The position numbers were made by a program, and so were the translations under genes. Below, in pieces: positions 8,236-17,272 of a stretch of 64,000 nucleotides of DNA. The stretch covers positions 2,604,001 through 2,668,000 of the forward strand of contig CAWHMK010000001.1 in NCBI GenBank assembly GCA_963830545.1. The letters are read 5' to 3'. Every line of letters begins with the position of its first letter. Position 1 is the first letter of the stretch. The DNA comes from DATGJX01 sp963830545. GTDB taxonomy: Bacteria > Vulcanimicrobiota > Vulcanimicrobiia > Vulcanimicrobiales > Vulcanimicrobiaceae. The notes under the pieces were generated by a model. The model saw only the letters and a list, made by a program, of their open reading frames with translations, was not told the DNA's origin and did not search any database.

Positions 8236-9549
8236 ATGGGCATGACCCTGACCGAGAAGATTCTCGCGCGTCACGCGGGGCTGAATTCGGTCGAGCCCGG
8301 CCAGATCATCAACGCGAGCGTCGATTTGGTGCTGGCCAACGAACTGTCCGCGGCGGTCGCAATCGGCGTGATGCGCAACATCAAAGGCGCGGACCGCGTG
8401 TTCGACTCCGAAAAGATCGCGCTGGTCGAAGATCATTTCGTTCCGGCCAAGGATGCGCAGTCGGCAAAAGTCGCAAAGTTGATGAAAGACTTCGCGCGCG
8501 AGCAGAACATCAAGCATTTCTTCGACGTGGGGCGCGGCGGCATCGAGCACGTCGTACTTCCCGAGGAGGGCCTGGTCGCGCCCGGCGAGCTCATCGTCGG
8601 CGGCGACTCGCATACGTGCACGTACGGTGCGTTCGGAGCGTTTGCCACGGGCATGGGATCGACCGACATCGCGGCCGCTTTTGTGCTCGGCGAGGTTTGG
8701 CTCAAGGTTCCGCCGACGATCAAACTGATTTACAGCGGGCGCCCCGGCGAGATGGTGGTCGCCAAAGACCTGATGCTCAGAACCGTCGGTCTGCTCGGCA
8801 TCGATGGAGCGACGTATCGCGCGATCGAATATCACGGAAGCACCGTCGACGAACTGTCCATCACCGGACGCATTACGATGGCGAACATGTCGATCGAGGC
8901 CGGCGCCAAGAACGGCATCTTCCACGCCGATGCAAAGACGATCGCATTCGTGAAGGAGCGCACGGATCGAGACTTCCTCGTGGAACGCGCCGACGAGGAC
9001 GCGAAGTACGAGCGCGTCGTCGAAATCGACGTCGGCAATCTCGAACCGCAAATCGCTTGTCCGCACACGCCCGACAACGTGCACCCGGTTTCGGAAGTGA
9101 CGAACGATCGCGTCCCGCTGGACCAAGTCTTCATCGGTTCGTGCACCAACGGCTACATCGAAGACTTGCGCATCGTCGCGAAAATCCTCGACGGCAAGAA
9201 AATCTCGCGCGACCTGCGCGTGATCGTCAATCCGGGATCGCAGAAAGTCTGGATGCAAGCCGCGCAGGAAGGTATTTTGAATACGCTCGCGTCCGCGGGC
9301 TGCGTCGTGAACACGCCCGGCTGCGGCGCGTGTTTCGGAGGGCACATGGGCACGCTCGGCGACGGCGAACGCTGCCTTTCGACGACGAACCGCAACTACG
9401 TCGGGCGCATGGGATCCGCGAAAGCCGAAGTCTTCCTCGCATCGCCCGCAACCTGCGCGGCGTCGGCGCTCACCGGCGTGATTACCGACCCGCGCACCGT
9501 CACGGCGAATGCTTCGAACGCGCAGGAACTGGTGGAAGGAAAACGATGA
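8236..9549 (+). CDS. leuC: 3-isopropylmalate dehydratase, large subunit
   Basis: Aconitase-family Fe-S dehydratase subunit for leucine synthesis (2- to 3-isopropylmalate), 437 residues. It is of the short archaeal/thermophile type that also includes homoaconitase and 2,3-dimethylmalate dehydratase. The three [4Fe-4S] cysteines are seen in FIGSCTNGY and in PGCGACFGGHMG. ATG 8236 follows AGGAG at 8223-8227. It overlaps leuD by ATGA. No leuB or leuA is present, so the exact substrate rests on family similarity. Confidence 0.9.
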   Translation: MGMTLTEKILARHAGLNSVEPGQIINASVDLVLANELSAAVAIGVMRNIKGADRVFDSEKIALVEDHFVPAKDAQSAKVAKLMKDFAREQNIKHFFDVGRGGIEHVVLPEEGLVAPGELIVGGDSHTCTYGAFGAFATGMGSTDIAAAFVLGEVWLKVPPTIKLIYSGRPGEMVVAKDLMLRTVGLLGIDGATYRAIEYHGSTVDELSITGRITMANMSIEAGAKNGIFHADAKTIAFVKERTDRDFLVERADEDAKYERVVEIDVGNLEPQIACPHTPDNVHPVSEVTNDRVPLDQVFIGSCTNGYIEDLRIVAKILDGKKISRDLRVIVNPGSQKVWMQAAQEGILNTLASAGCVVNTPGCGACFGGHMGTLGDGERCLSTTNRNYVGRMGSAKAEVFLASPATCAASALTGVITDPRTVTANASNAQELVEGKR

Positions 9550-10046
9550 AAGGCTTCGCGCACAAGTACGGCAAGAACGTCGACACGGACGTCATCATAC
9601 CGGGCAAGTACTGCAACCTCATCGATCCCGCCGAACTCGGCAAACACGCGCTCGAGGGTTTGGATGCGGACTACACCTCGAAGATGAAGCCGGGCGACAT
9701 CATCGTCGCCGACACGAATTTCGGGTGCGGATCGAGCCGCGAAGTCGCGCCGATCGCGATAAAAGGGTCCGGAACGTCCGCAGTGGTGGCGAAAAGCTTC
9801 GCGCGAATCTTTTACCGCAACGCGCTCAACATCGGGCTGCCGATCTTCGAATCGCCCGAAGCGGTCGACGGAATCGCCGGCGGGGACGAAATCGAACTCG
9901 AGCCTTCGACGGGAAAGATTCGCAATCTCACCAAGGGCACGACGTACCAAGCCGCGGCGTTTCCGCCGTTCATGCAATCGCTCATCGAGGCAGGGGGCTT
10001 GCAGCCGTACGTGGAGCGACGCCTGGCCGAACGCGCGAAGGTCTAA
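9546..10046 (+). CDS. leuD: 3-isopropylmalate dehydratase, small subunit
   Basis: Swivel-domain partner of LeuC, 166 residues, the length of the short type. Seen: KYGKNVDTDVIIPGKY at the N-terminus and the substrate loop DTNFGCGSSREVAPIAIK, then FYRNALNIGLPI. The start overlaps the leuC stop by four bases, so the two subunits are probably translationally coupled. Confidence 0.92.
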   Translation: MKGFAHKYGKNVDTDVIIPGKYCNLIDPAELGKHALEGLDADYTSKMKPGDIIVADTNFGCGSSREVAPIAIKGSGTSAVVAKSFARIFYRNALNIGLPIFESPEAVDGIAGGDEIELEPSTGKIRNLTKGTTYQAAAFPPFMQSLIEAGGLQPYVERRLAERAKV

Positions 10047-10050
10047 GCCG

Positions 10051-10617
10051 TTACGGCGTTCCGCCGATCCCCGGGCTTGGCGAGAGGTTGTCGATCCACT
10101 TGTACTTCGGCCGGTAAGCGGCGGTAAAGCCGATGAGATCGCTCGCGGAATCGATGGTGCCGGCCATGTCGGTCGTTCCGTCGAGCGAACCGCTGAAAAC
10201 CAGCGCGGTTCCGTTCGGCATCGAGACGACGACGTGCAGATCTTTTCCGTCCACGGTTCCCGCGAGCGGATATTTCTTACCGCTCGTATCGAGATACTGG
10301 CCCGTCAGCTCGTTGCCTTTTTGGTCGAGCTTGAAATGCGTGTACACCGTTCCGGAGGACTGCTGAATCTGCACTTCCCAGACGCCGGAAATGCCGACGC
10401 GGTGTTCGTCCGCGTCGGTCGGCGGCGCGGGCGTGGCCTTCGATTTCGTAAGCGGAATCGTTACGGTGTTGGGCTGAGCCGTCGGAAGCGTCCCCGGGGG
10501 TAGAATCGGCGTCGGCGTCGGCTGGGGCGTAGTCTGCGCCGCAGCGAACCCGTGAGCGGTCTGCAGTAAGCCGGCGGCGAGGGCGATCGCGATAACGGAC
10601 ATGGTGAAGCGCTTCAC
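10051..10617 (-). CDS. Secreted hypothetical protein with Pro/Thr linker
   Basis: 188 residues. A signal peptide (MSVIAIALAAGLLQTAHGFAAA, cleavage near the AAA) is followed by a Pro/Thr-rich linker (PQPTPTPILPPG). A small domain then runs through SGVWEVQIQQSSGTVYTHFKLDQKGNELTGQYLDT and KYPLAGTVDGKDL, which reads like a repeated-strand beta-barrel fold. The GTG at 10617 has AAAGGAG about 12 nt upstream; the ATG five codons later is an alternative. It converges on leuD with 4 bp between stops. Function unknown. Confidence 0.7.
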   Translation of the reverse strand: MKRFTMSVIAIALAAGLLQTAHGFAAAQTTPQPTPTPILPPGTLPTAQPNTVTIPLTKSKATPAPPTDADEHRVGISGVWEVQIQQSSGTVYTHFKLDQKGNELTGQYLDTSGKKYPLAGTVDGKDLHVVVSMPNGTALVFSGSLDGTTDMAGTIDSASDLIGFTAAYRPKYKWIDNLSPSPGIGGTP

Positions 10618-10755
10618 GGTTGATGGATGCTCCTTTGGACCAGGTGTATTACGCTGCAAACCGGCCGGTTTCCGGCGTGAAAAGAACCGTTTACGATAAT
10701 ATTCGCCGCCGAAGCAGTTCGGCCGCCCGGCTTTACAAGCGGGGCGTAGCCTCGC

Positions 10756-11217
10756 CTAGAGCGAGTTCCGCTTCGGCCGCATGGCTTGAACGTTGAGCAC
10801 CGCTGCAATCTTATGCGCGTCGGCCGCAAGCGCAACGCTGAAGCCGCCGCCGGGACATTCCAGATCCGGCGACGTCCAGCCATGATAGAGCACGACGGTG
10901 GTGGTTCCAAACGACGCGCTTTTCATGCACGCGCGCGAAATCGCATGATTGCTGCGCGCCTGGCGGGCGTCGTTCAAAAACGTCTGTGCGAGATTGCCGG
11001 GAATGCTTGCGGTCGTAGCGGCTCCTTCCGGCGTTCCGTTGCGGCCCGAACGCACTGCCGACGCCGAACCATCCGACCAGACTTTGATCGTGTAACCTGA
11101 AAAGTTGGTGGAACCGCCATTGCGGATGACAGCGCCGTCGCGCGCATACGCGGCGCCGCCGCTGGACGCCGCGGAGAAAATGAGTGCTGCGGTCAGAGCG
11201 GCTGTCGCTCGTTTCAT
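10756..11217 (-). CDS. Secreted hypothetical protein
   Basis: 153 residues starting MKRATAALTAALIFSAASSG, a clear signal peptide. The mature part has NFSGYTIKVWSDGSASAVRSG, NLAQTFLNDARQARSNHAI and two cysteines (SRACMKS, DLECPGG) that could form a disulfide. AGGAAGG lies upstream of ATG 11217. The gene is divergent from the lipoprotein at 11355. I recognise no family. Confidence 0.65.
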   Translation of the reverse strand: MKRATAALTAALIFSAASSGGAAYARDGAVIRNGGSTNFSGYTIKVWSDGSASAVRSGRNGTPEGAATTASIPGNLAQTFLNDARQARSNHAISRACMKSASFGTTTVVLYHGWTSPDLECPGGGFSVALAADAHKIAAVLNVQAMRPKRNSL

Positions 11218-11354
11218 GTCGTGTGAACGTACCTTCCTGCGCAAACGTTGCAACGCTTGCCTTACCCACGTACGTATGCGATCCGGCATGAGTACAAAGA
11301 AGGAGCTGCGAATAAGGGGGCGCACTGCTACGACTCTTGTCTGAAGGAGTTTCC

Positions 11355-12746
11355 GTGAAATCCCGTCTCTTGTCGATGGGGCTGGCCGTTGTGTCCGCAG
11401 CCCTCGTTGCCTGCGGTGGTGGTGGAGGCGGGGGCGGCAATCCGCCGCCGACGCTTCCGCCGTCTGCACCGCCCACTGCCACTCCCTCGCCCAAGCCGAC
11501 GAATAACCCGTACGGCTGCGTCGGGCAGACGCCGTTCACGAATTCCGCGGCGCGACGCAGCATGGCTGCGCCTCGTCCGATCGCTGCCGGCGATCAATTC
11601 ACATACAGTGGTTCGCTGCAGCAGACGTACTCCGCGAGCGCTCCGTGTCCTCAGCCGACCGCGACGACGTCGGCGACGATTACGATGAAGGTAACGGATG
11701 CGGCGACGACCGCACCGAACGGCGGCGGCAGCGCGACCGATTCCACGTCCGTCGAGACGGATGCGTTTCCGACGCAAAGCACCACGACCACGACGAGCGA
11801 CGTGCTGCAGATCGCCGGCAGCAAGTTGCTGTTATACTCGACCAGCTCGAACGACGGCACCGGAAATTCCATTCAGACCTCATACGGCAGCGCGCAGGAA
11901 ATCGACGATCTCGGTTCGAGCAGCCCTCCGTGGACGTTTAATCCGGCTGCGACGATAAGCGAAAGTTTGTCCGACGGAACCGCGATCGCTCGAACGCTCG
12001 CGTCCGACGGTTCGTACACCGACACCGAGACCTATGCGGACGGAAGTACGGCGACGATTGCCGTGAACGGCGCCGCGAACGGCAAGCCGCTCGACGGTTC
12101 CGGCGTGTACTCGTTCGTCGGCGATACGTTCTCGTATGCGGCGCCGGCGGCGGGCACCATCACGCTTACCATCACGAGTCCGGGCGCCGCGAACAAGACT
12201 CGGACGTTTCCCGCGTGGTTCACCGTGCCTTCTTCCGGCGGATACGTTACCGATTCGTTCACCGATGCTGGCAGCGCGCCGTTCGACGCGTCCTGCAGCG
12301 TATCGCCTACCATCGGCACCAGCGGCGATCGTGTCGTCGAAACGTACTCGGTTCTCGACCCGGTTCTCGGTTATACCGAAACGCGGACCACGACGTCGTA
12401 CGACGTCGCGGGGTACGGCCCCGCATGCGTCACGATTGCCGACACACTCAAGTCCTATTACGACTACTCGGGCGATACGACGCGAATCGATTATCAATCC
12501 ACTAACGGCCAGCCAAACTCCCTGAGCACGATCGCCGAAACGCTGAGCATGCAGAGCGCCACCTGCACAGGCGGCCCGCCGTGCGCGCAAGTGCGGCGCA
12601 CGCAAACCGAGCAGCCCGTTTCCCCGGTTGCGGTTGCCGCGCGCATCGCTGCGATCGACCATTACCGCGCGCTGCAGCGCGCACGACGCGCGGAAGCACT
12701 GCGCGCGTTCGCATTGCACTTCGTTCACCAAGGAGCCGTTCGATGA
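11355..12746 (+). CDS. Hypothetical lipoprotein
   Basis: 463 residues. Starts at GTG 11355, 5-6 nt after GAAGGAG. The N-terminus is a lipoprotein signal (VVSAALVACGGGG, lipid on Cys), then a Gly run and a Pro/Thr linker. The body is Ser/Thr-rich, beta-strand-like sequence (TTTTSDVLQIAGSKLLLYS, YTETRTTTSYDVAGYG), ending in a basic segment RIAAIDHYRALQRARRAEA. No family recognised. The stop overlaps the S53 peptidase ATG, so the two are probably made together on the cell surface. Confidence 0.7.
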   Translation: MKSRLLSMGLAVVSAALVACGGGGGGGGNPPPTLPPSAPPTATPSPKPTNNPYGCVGQTPFTNSAARRSMAAPRPIAAGDQFTYSGSLQQTYSASAPCPQPTATTSATITMKVTDAATTAPNGGGSATDSTSVETDAFPTQSTTTTTSDVLQIAGSKLLLYSTSSNDGTGNSIQTSYGSAQEIDDLGSSSPPWTFNPAATISESLSDGTAIARTLASDGSYTDTETYADGSTATIAVNGAANGKPLDGSGVYSFVGDTFSYAAPAAGTITLTITSPGAANKTRTFPAWFTVPSSGGYVTDSFTDAGSAPFDASCSVSPTIGTSGDRVVETYSVLDPVLGYTETRTTTSYDVAGYGPACVTIADTLKSYYDYSGDTTRIDYQSTNGQPNSLSTIAETLSMQSATCTGGPPCAQVRRTQTEQPVSPVAVAARIAAIDHYRALQRARRAEALRAFALHFVHQGAVR

Positions 12747-14887
12747 GACAGCGATTGACGACCCTGGGCGCTGCTCTCGCCCTGCTGGCGGCTGCCGCGT
12801 GCGGCGGACACGGTGGAACGACGCCGCCGATGGAATCTCCAGCTGCAGGCGGATTGGCTCCATACACCGGAAATCCGGCGCTCGCCGATTTCGACTGGGG
12901 AAAAGAGCAGCTGCAGGGCGCGGTAGCGGTCGGTCCGGCATATGCAGCGCACATGCAGGCGATGGTCGTGATGAATACCTCGCGCGCGCAGGCCCTCATG
13001 AATTACGCGCAGCAGGTCAGCGACCCGCAATCCGCCGAGTATCGCCGGTATTTGACGCCGCAGGAGCTCGGCGCGCGTTTCGGCGCGTCTACGCAAGACT
13101 ACCAGAAAGTCGCGGATTACTTCGTTTCAAAGGGCCTGCAGGTTGCGGGGTGGCCGCAGCATCTTTCGCTGTCCGTGGCCGGCTCGCAATCCGACATGGA
13201 AGCGGCATTCGGAACCAAGTTCGGCACCTATGAAAAGGACGGGCAGGAGTTCATCGCACCGATGGTCACGCCGCACCTTGCGACGGTGCTGCCCATCAGC
13301 GGCGTTGTGAATCTGGTGACGCTCAGACGCGCGCACACCTATTTAATCCAAGTGCCGCCGCGCTCGGGAGCCGGACTCAATTTGGGCTACTCGCCGCAGC
13401 AGTTGCAAAACGCGTTCGACTACAGCGGCGCGTATAGCAAGACGTACGATGGAACCGGAATCACCATCGGCATCATCGGGACCGGCCCGATCAATGTGAA
13501 CGCAAACCGCAACGGTTCCAACACGTGGTGCGGCGACGGCGATCTCGCGGCGCTGCAAGCGCTGTACAAGGTCGCCAAGATTGCAACGCTTTGCGAGGTG
13601 AACGTGACGCCGAACGGCGTAACGGCCGGTTTGGGTCGTTCCGGCATTCCGACGGCAGCGCCGGCGACGCCCAATCCGAAGGGTCCGCCAAATCCGAACC
13701 CGTCGACGTCGCCGACCTCGATGTTCCCGTACTCCGGCGACTTCGTATCGCCGCCTCCCGTGACGGATCAATGCAAGACGGCGCTTCCCGCGTGCAATCC
13801 GGAAGACGGCGAAGCGCAGCTCGACACGCAGCAGACCTCGACCCTTGCGCCCGGAGCCACCGTGAACTTCTATCTTGCGTACAACGCGTCCGACTGCCAA
13901 GTGTATTATCCGAACGCGTGCGCGACGCCGGGCCCCAGTCCGTCGCCGGGTGCGACGAATTACGGCCAGCCGCAGATCGGTCTCAACGAATCGGACGCCG
14001 AAATTCAGCAGGCGATTGCGGACGACAGTGCGGACGTGATTTCGCTCAGCTACGGCGCAGGTGAAACGCAATACATCGGTTCGGCCTATAATTCTTCCGG
14101 CATCGGTTACCAGCCGCAAGAATTCGCGGCGCTTGCTGCGGAAGGTATCGCCGTATTCGTGGCCTCCGGCGACGACGGCTCGGCGGAATGCGTTACGTCG
14201 ACTTCCTATCTGCCGCAGCTGTGCGTCAGTTATCCGGCCGGCGACATAAACGTCACCTCGGTCGGCGGCGTGAATGCGCCGATCAACGAATTCGGGCAAC
14301 TGACCAACACGATTACCGCATGGGGAACCACGACGACGCTCGGACAATCCGGATCCGGCGGCGGCGTTTCGACGCTCTTCGCAGCGCCCACATGGCAGAA
14401 GCAGGCCATCGGCGCGACGATGCGCACCCAGCCGGATGTTTCGATGCTGGCCGATCCGCTGACGGGCGTTACTATCTACGAAAATGCGGGCTTCCCGGAC
14501 GCGGCCGCCGGGCCAATCGGAGGCACGAGCGTTGCGGCCCCCGAGATGGCTGCGATGTGGGCGCTCGTGCTCCAAGCCTGCAAAGCAGCGCCGAGTTGCA
14601 ACACCGGCGGCACACATGGGTACCGCTTGGGCGATGCCGCTCCGTACCTTTATGCGATCTACGCGCCCACCAAAGTGAGTGACCAGTCCTTCATACCGCA
14701 ACAAACGTACGCGCAGACGTTCTACGACGTGCTGTACGGCGACAACGGCATGGTCAATCCCAGCAATGGGACGGCCACTCCGGTTCCGGGACAGCAGGCG
14801 ATGACGGGCTACGACCAGGTAACGGGCGTGGGGGTGCCTTTTGCGGGCCACCTCATTCAGGCAATCACCGGCAAGGTCGTCCCCTAA
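12743..14887 (+). CDS. S53 sedolisin-family peptidase with propeptide
   Basis: Secreted acid serine-carboxyl peptidase, 714 residues. Lipoprotein-like signal (ALALLAAAACGGHGG), then an autoinhibitory propeptide (about 45-205, containing AEYRRYLTPQELGARFG), then the catalytic domain. The family triad is visible: Glu357 and Asp361 in GEAQLDTQ, and Ser596 in GGTSVAAPEMA. The oxyanion Asp477 lies in VASGDDGS. A Pro/Asn/Ser-rich insertion (about 303-350) interrupts the domain. ATG 12743 overlaps the upstream lipoprotein stop. The family works at acidic pH, suggesting an acid-tolerant organism (inference). Confidence 0.93.
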   Translation: MRQRLTTLGAALALLAAAACGGHGGTTPPMESPAAGGLAPYTGNPALADFDWGKEQLQGAVAVGPAYAAHMQAMVVMNTSRAQALMNYAQQVSDPQSAEYRRYLTPQELGARFGASTQDYQKVADYFVSKGLQVAGWPQHLSLSVAGSQSDMEAAFGTKFGTYEKDGQEFIAPMVTPHLATVLPISGVVNLVTLRRAHTYLIQVPPRSGAGLNLGYSPQQLQNAFDYSGAYSKTYDGTGITIGIIGTGPINVNANRNGSNTWCGDGDLAALQALYKVAKIATLCEVNVTPNGVTAGLGRSGIPTAAPATPNPKGPPNPNPSTSPTSMFPYSGDFVSPPPVTDQCKTALPACNPEDGEAQLDTQQTSTLAPGATVNFYLAYNASDCQVYYPNACATPGPSPSPGATNYGQPQIGLNESDAEIQQAIADDSADVISLSYGAGETQYIGSAYNSSGIGYQPQEFAALAAEGIAVFVASGDDGSAECVTSTSYLPQLCVSYPAGDINVTSVGGVNAPINEFGQLTNTITAWGTTTTLGQSGSGGGVSTLFAAPTWQKQAIGATMRTQPDVSMLADPLTGVTIYENAGFPDAAAGPIGGTSVAAPEMAAMWALVLQACKAAPSCNTGGTHGYRLGDAAPYLYAIYAPTKVSDQSFIPQQTYAQTFYDVLYGDNGMVNPSNGTATPVPGQQAMTGYDQVTGVGVPFAGHLIQAITGKVVP

Positions 14888-14910
14888 CCGGGGCCCCTTG
14901 CGCCGACTGC

Positions 14911-14916
14911 TATAAT
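14911..14916 (+). promoter_or_regulatory. -10 element of rpmE (near-leaderless)
   Basis: Perfect TATAAT at 14911-14916. The rpmE GTG at 14926 lies 10 nt after the hexamer, where transcription would begin, and no Shine-Dalgarno fits between. No clear -35 is seen. Confidence 0.6.
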
Positions 14917-14925
14917 GGAACGGCT

Positions 14926-15192
14926 GTGAAAGAGAAGATTCATCCCAAGTGGTATCCCGAGGCGAAGGTTCACTGCGCTTGTGGAAGCACGTTTACGACC
15001 GGTTCGACGATGCCGGAGATTGCCGTCGAGATCTGCTCGGCGTGCCATCCGCTGTTCACCGGCCAGCAGAAGTTCGTCGACACGGCGGGCCGCGTCGACA
15101 AGTTCCGGCAGCGCGAAGTGATCGCCAAGAAGAAACAGGAAGAGGCCGCGGCGCGCAAGGCCAAACGCGACGCCGAAAAAGCCGAAGCGTAG
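14926..15192 (+). CDS. rpmE: 50S ribosomal protein L31, zinc-binding form
   Basis: 88 residues. Keeps the zinc-type L31 cysteines (CACG near the N-terminus and CSACHPLFTGQQKFVDTAG). The C-terminal tail, KKKQEEAAARKAKRDAEKAEA, is a charged extension of about 20 residues. GTG 14926 is chosen because the L31 N-terminus (MKEKIHPKWYPEA) begins there. It is followed by a strong intrinsic terminator and then prfA. Confidence 0.95.
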   Translation: MKEKIHPKWYPEAKVHCACGSTFTTGSTMPEIAVEICSACHPLFTGQQKFVDTAGRVDKFRQREVIAKKKQEEAAARKAKRDAEKAEA

Positions 15193-15209
15193 CTGCACCG
15201 GACCATTCG

Positions 15210-15240
15210 AAAGCGGGCCCTCTTGGGGCTCGCTTTTGCT
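15210..15240 (+). terminator. Intrinsic terminator after rpmE
   Basis: An 11-bp stem, AAAGCGGGCCC (15210-15220), TCTT loop, GGGCTCGCTTT (to 15236) with one G-T pair, followed by TTGCTTT. It ends 7-10 bases before the prfA ATG, so it may act as an attenuator between rpmE and prfA. Confidence 0.8.
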
Positions 15241-15246
15241 TTCCCG

Positions 15247-16335
15247 ATGACGAATTTTTACGAACGTCTAGAAACCATCGCCAAACGCTTCGACGAAATC
15301 GAGGCCGAGCTCGCGCACCCTTCGGGCGGCTTCGATCAAGCGCGTTACACCGCGCTCGTCAAGGAGCGCGCCGCGATCGAAGAAACGGTTACCGTCTACC
15401 GGCAGTACAAGAAGATCGCCGACGAATCGGCGGCGAACGAGGCGTTGCTCAAGGACCGCAGCGACCCGGAACTGCACGAACTGGCTCAAGAAGAAGCCCG
15501 GACGCTCCGCGAGCGGCGCGAAGAGCTGCAGCAGCAACTGCAGGCGCTGATGATTCCCAAGGACCCGGACGACGAAAAGGACGTCTTCATCGAAATTCGC
15601 GCCGGCGCGGGCGGCGACGAAGCGGCGATATTCGGCGGCGATTTGGCGCGCATGTACATGCGGTACGCGGAGTCACAGCGCATGAAAATCGAACTCGTTT
15701 CGGCAAGCGAAAGCGACGCGGGCGGCTACAAAGAGATCGTGTTCGCCGTCGGCGGAAATGCGCCGTACAAACATTTCAAACACGAATCGGGCGTCCACCG
15801 GGTGCAGCGCGTACCGGTAACGGAATCGCAAGGGCGCGTGCATACCAGCACCGCCACGGTCGCGGTGTTGCCGCAGGTGGACGAAGACGTCGACGTCGAG
15901 ATCAATCCGGCGGACTTGCAAATCGACACGTACAAGTCCAGCGGCGCGGGCGGCCAGTACGTCAACAAGACGGAATCCGCGATTCGCATCACGCACGTGC
16001 CCAGCGGCATCGTCGTGGCCTCGCAGCAGGAACGTTCGCAGATTCAAAACCGTGCGAAAGCCATGGAAATGCTTCGCGCGATGCTTTACGACCGCAAACG
16101 CCGCGAGGCCGAGGAGGCGAAGGGCTCGATGCGCCGCAGCCAAGTCGGGACGGGCGACCGTTCGGAGAAAATCCGCACGTACAATTACCCGCAGGACCGC
16201 ATCACGGATCACCGCATCAACCAAAATTTCGGCAATATCCGGGGCGTGATGGACGGCGACATGGGCCACATCGTCGAGGAACTGCTCAAAGACGAACGCG
16301 CCCGCGCGCTTTCCGGCGAAGGTTCCGCTGCGTAA
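15247..16335 (+). CDS. prfA: Peptide chain release factor 1
   Basis: Reads UAA/UAG stop codons and releases the finished peptide, 362 residues. Seen: the stop-codon tripeptide PVT in VQRVPVTESQGRVHTS (RF1 type, not the RF2 SPF), and the peptidyl-hydrolysis GGQ in SSGAGGQYVNKTESA. The C-terminal RTYNYPQDRITDHRI is typical. ATG 15247 starts MTNFYERLETIAKRF. It is four bases upstream of prmC, which encodes its GGQ methylase. Confidence 0.97.
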   Translation: MTNFYERLETIAKRFDEIEAELAHPSGGFDQARYTALVKERAAIEETVTVYRQYKKIADESAANEALLKDRSDPELHELAQEEARTLRERREELQQQLQALMIPKDPDDEKDVFIEIRAGAGGDEAAIFGGDLARMYMRYAESQRMKIELVSASESDAGGYKEIVFAVGGNAPYKHFKHESGVHRVQRVPVTESQGRVHTSTATVAVLPQVDEDVDVEINPADLQIDTYKSSGAGGQYVNKTESAIRITHVPSGIVVASQQERSQIQNRAKAMEMLRAMLYDRKRREAEEAKGSMRRSQVGTGDRSEKIRTYNYPQDRITDHRINQNFGNIRGVMDGDMGHIVEELLKDERARALSGEGSAA

Positions 16336-16339
16336 CGCG

Positions 16340-17197
16340 ATGACGCCCAGCAGCGATCGCAAACCGCAAACGGTGGCGGCGACGCTGTCACGCGGCGTGC
16401 TCGCTCTCTCGAAAAACAATTCCGAAGCTCGCGCGGACGCGCACATTCTGCTCGCGTTCGCGCTCGGGCGCCGGCGCGAGTGGCTCGTCTCGCACGGCGA
16501 GAGCTTCTCTGAGCGGCGCGCAATGCGAGAAGTATTTTGCGCTCTGTGAAAAACGCTCGGCGGGAATGCCGATTGCGTACATTACGGGAGTCGCCGGATT
16601 TTACGGACGCGAATTCTCGGTGAACGAACACGTGCTCGTTCCGCGCCCGGAAACCGAACATCTGGTCGAAGACGCGATCGCGCATTTGCGCGCGAAAACC
16701 GGTGCAAGTGCGGCGCCCAAACCGCCGCTCACCGTTTTCGAAGCGGGCGTCGGAAGCGGAGCGATTGCGTGCACGATTGCCGCCGAAGTACCCGAGGCGA
16801 TCGTCGAGGGCACCGACGTCGCCGCGGAGGCGCTGAAAGTCGCGCAGTACAACGCGCGCCGGTTGAACGTGCACGCGCGCTGCACGTTTTATCATGCCGA
16901 CGTCGTCAAGAGCAACGACGCCGGGGAGTACGATCTCGTCGTCGCCAATCTGCCCTATATTCCAAGCGACACGTTCCGGAAAAGCCCGATCCGGCCGGCT
17001 TCGAACCGCGGCTCGCCCTCGACGGCGGACCGGACGGACTTGATGCACTATCGCAAGCTGCTTGCGGGCGTACCGCGCATGCTGCGGCCCGGCGCGCTGC
17101 TGCTGATGGAGGCGGCGCCGCCGACGATCGCGCAGCTCGCAGCGCCTCGCGCGGGCGTCATTGCCGGACGCGCGAAGTCGAGATCCGCCGCGACTAG
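16340..17197 (+). pseudogene. prmC: PrmC, release factor methyltransferase (several frameshifts)
   Basis: Would methylate the GGQ glutamine of release factors. Segments of one PrmC are spread over two frames: HILLAFALGRRREWLVSHGE, then KYFALCEKRSAGMPIAYITG, VLVPRPETEHLVEDAI, FEAGVGSGAIACTIA, the catalytic VVANLPYIPSD, EKPDPAGFEPRLALDGGPDG, HYRKLLAGVPRMLRPGALLL, and a VEIRRD tail. The frame changes near 16500, 16976 (TTCC where TTCCC is expected), 17040 (extra G) and 17130-17165. Four indels in 0.86 kb is more than elsewhere in the window. It is either real decay or a poorly assembled patch; the neighbouring frameshift in pyrG favours the latter. Confidence 0.85.
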
Positions 17198-17272
17198 CGG
17201 CCGGAGAAGAACGATACATAAGCGGTCAAGGTGCCCGGTCGCGCGGGCTGCGAGAATACGGACAATCCCGAG

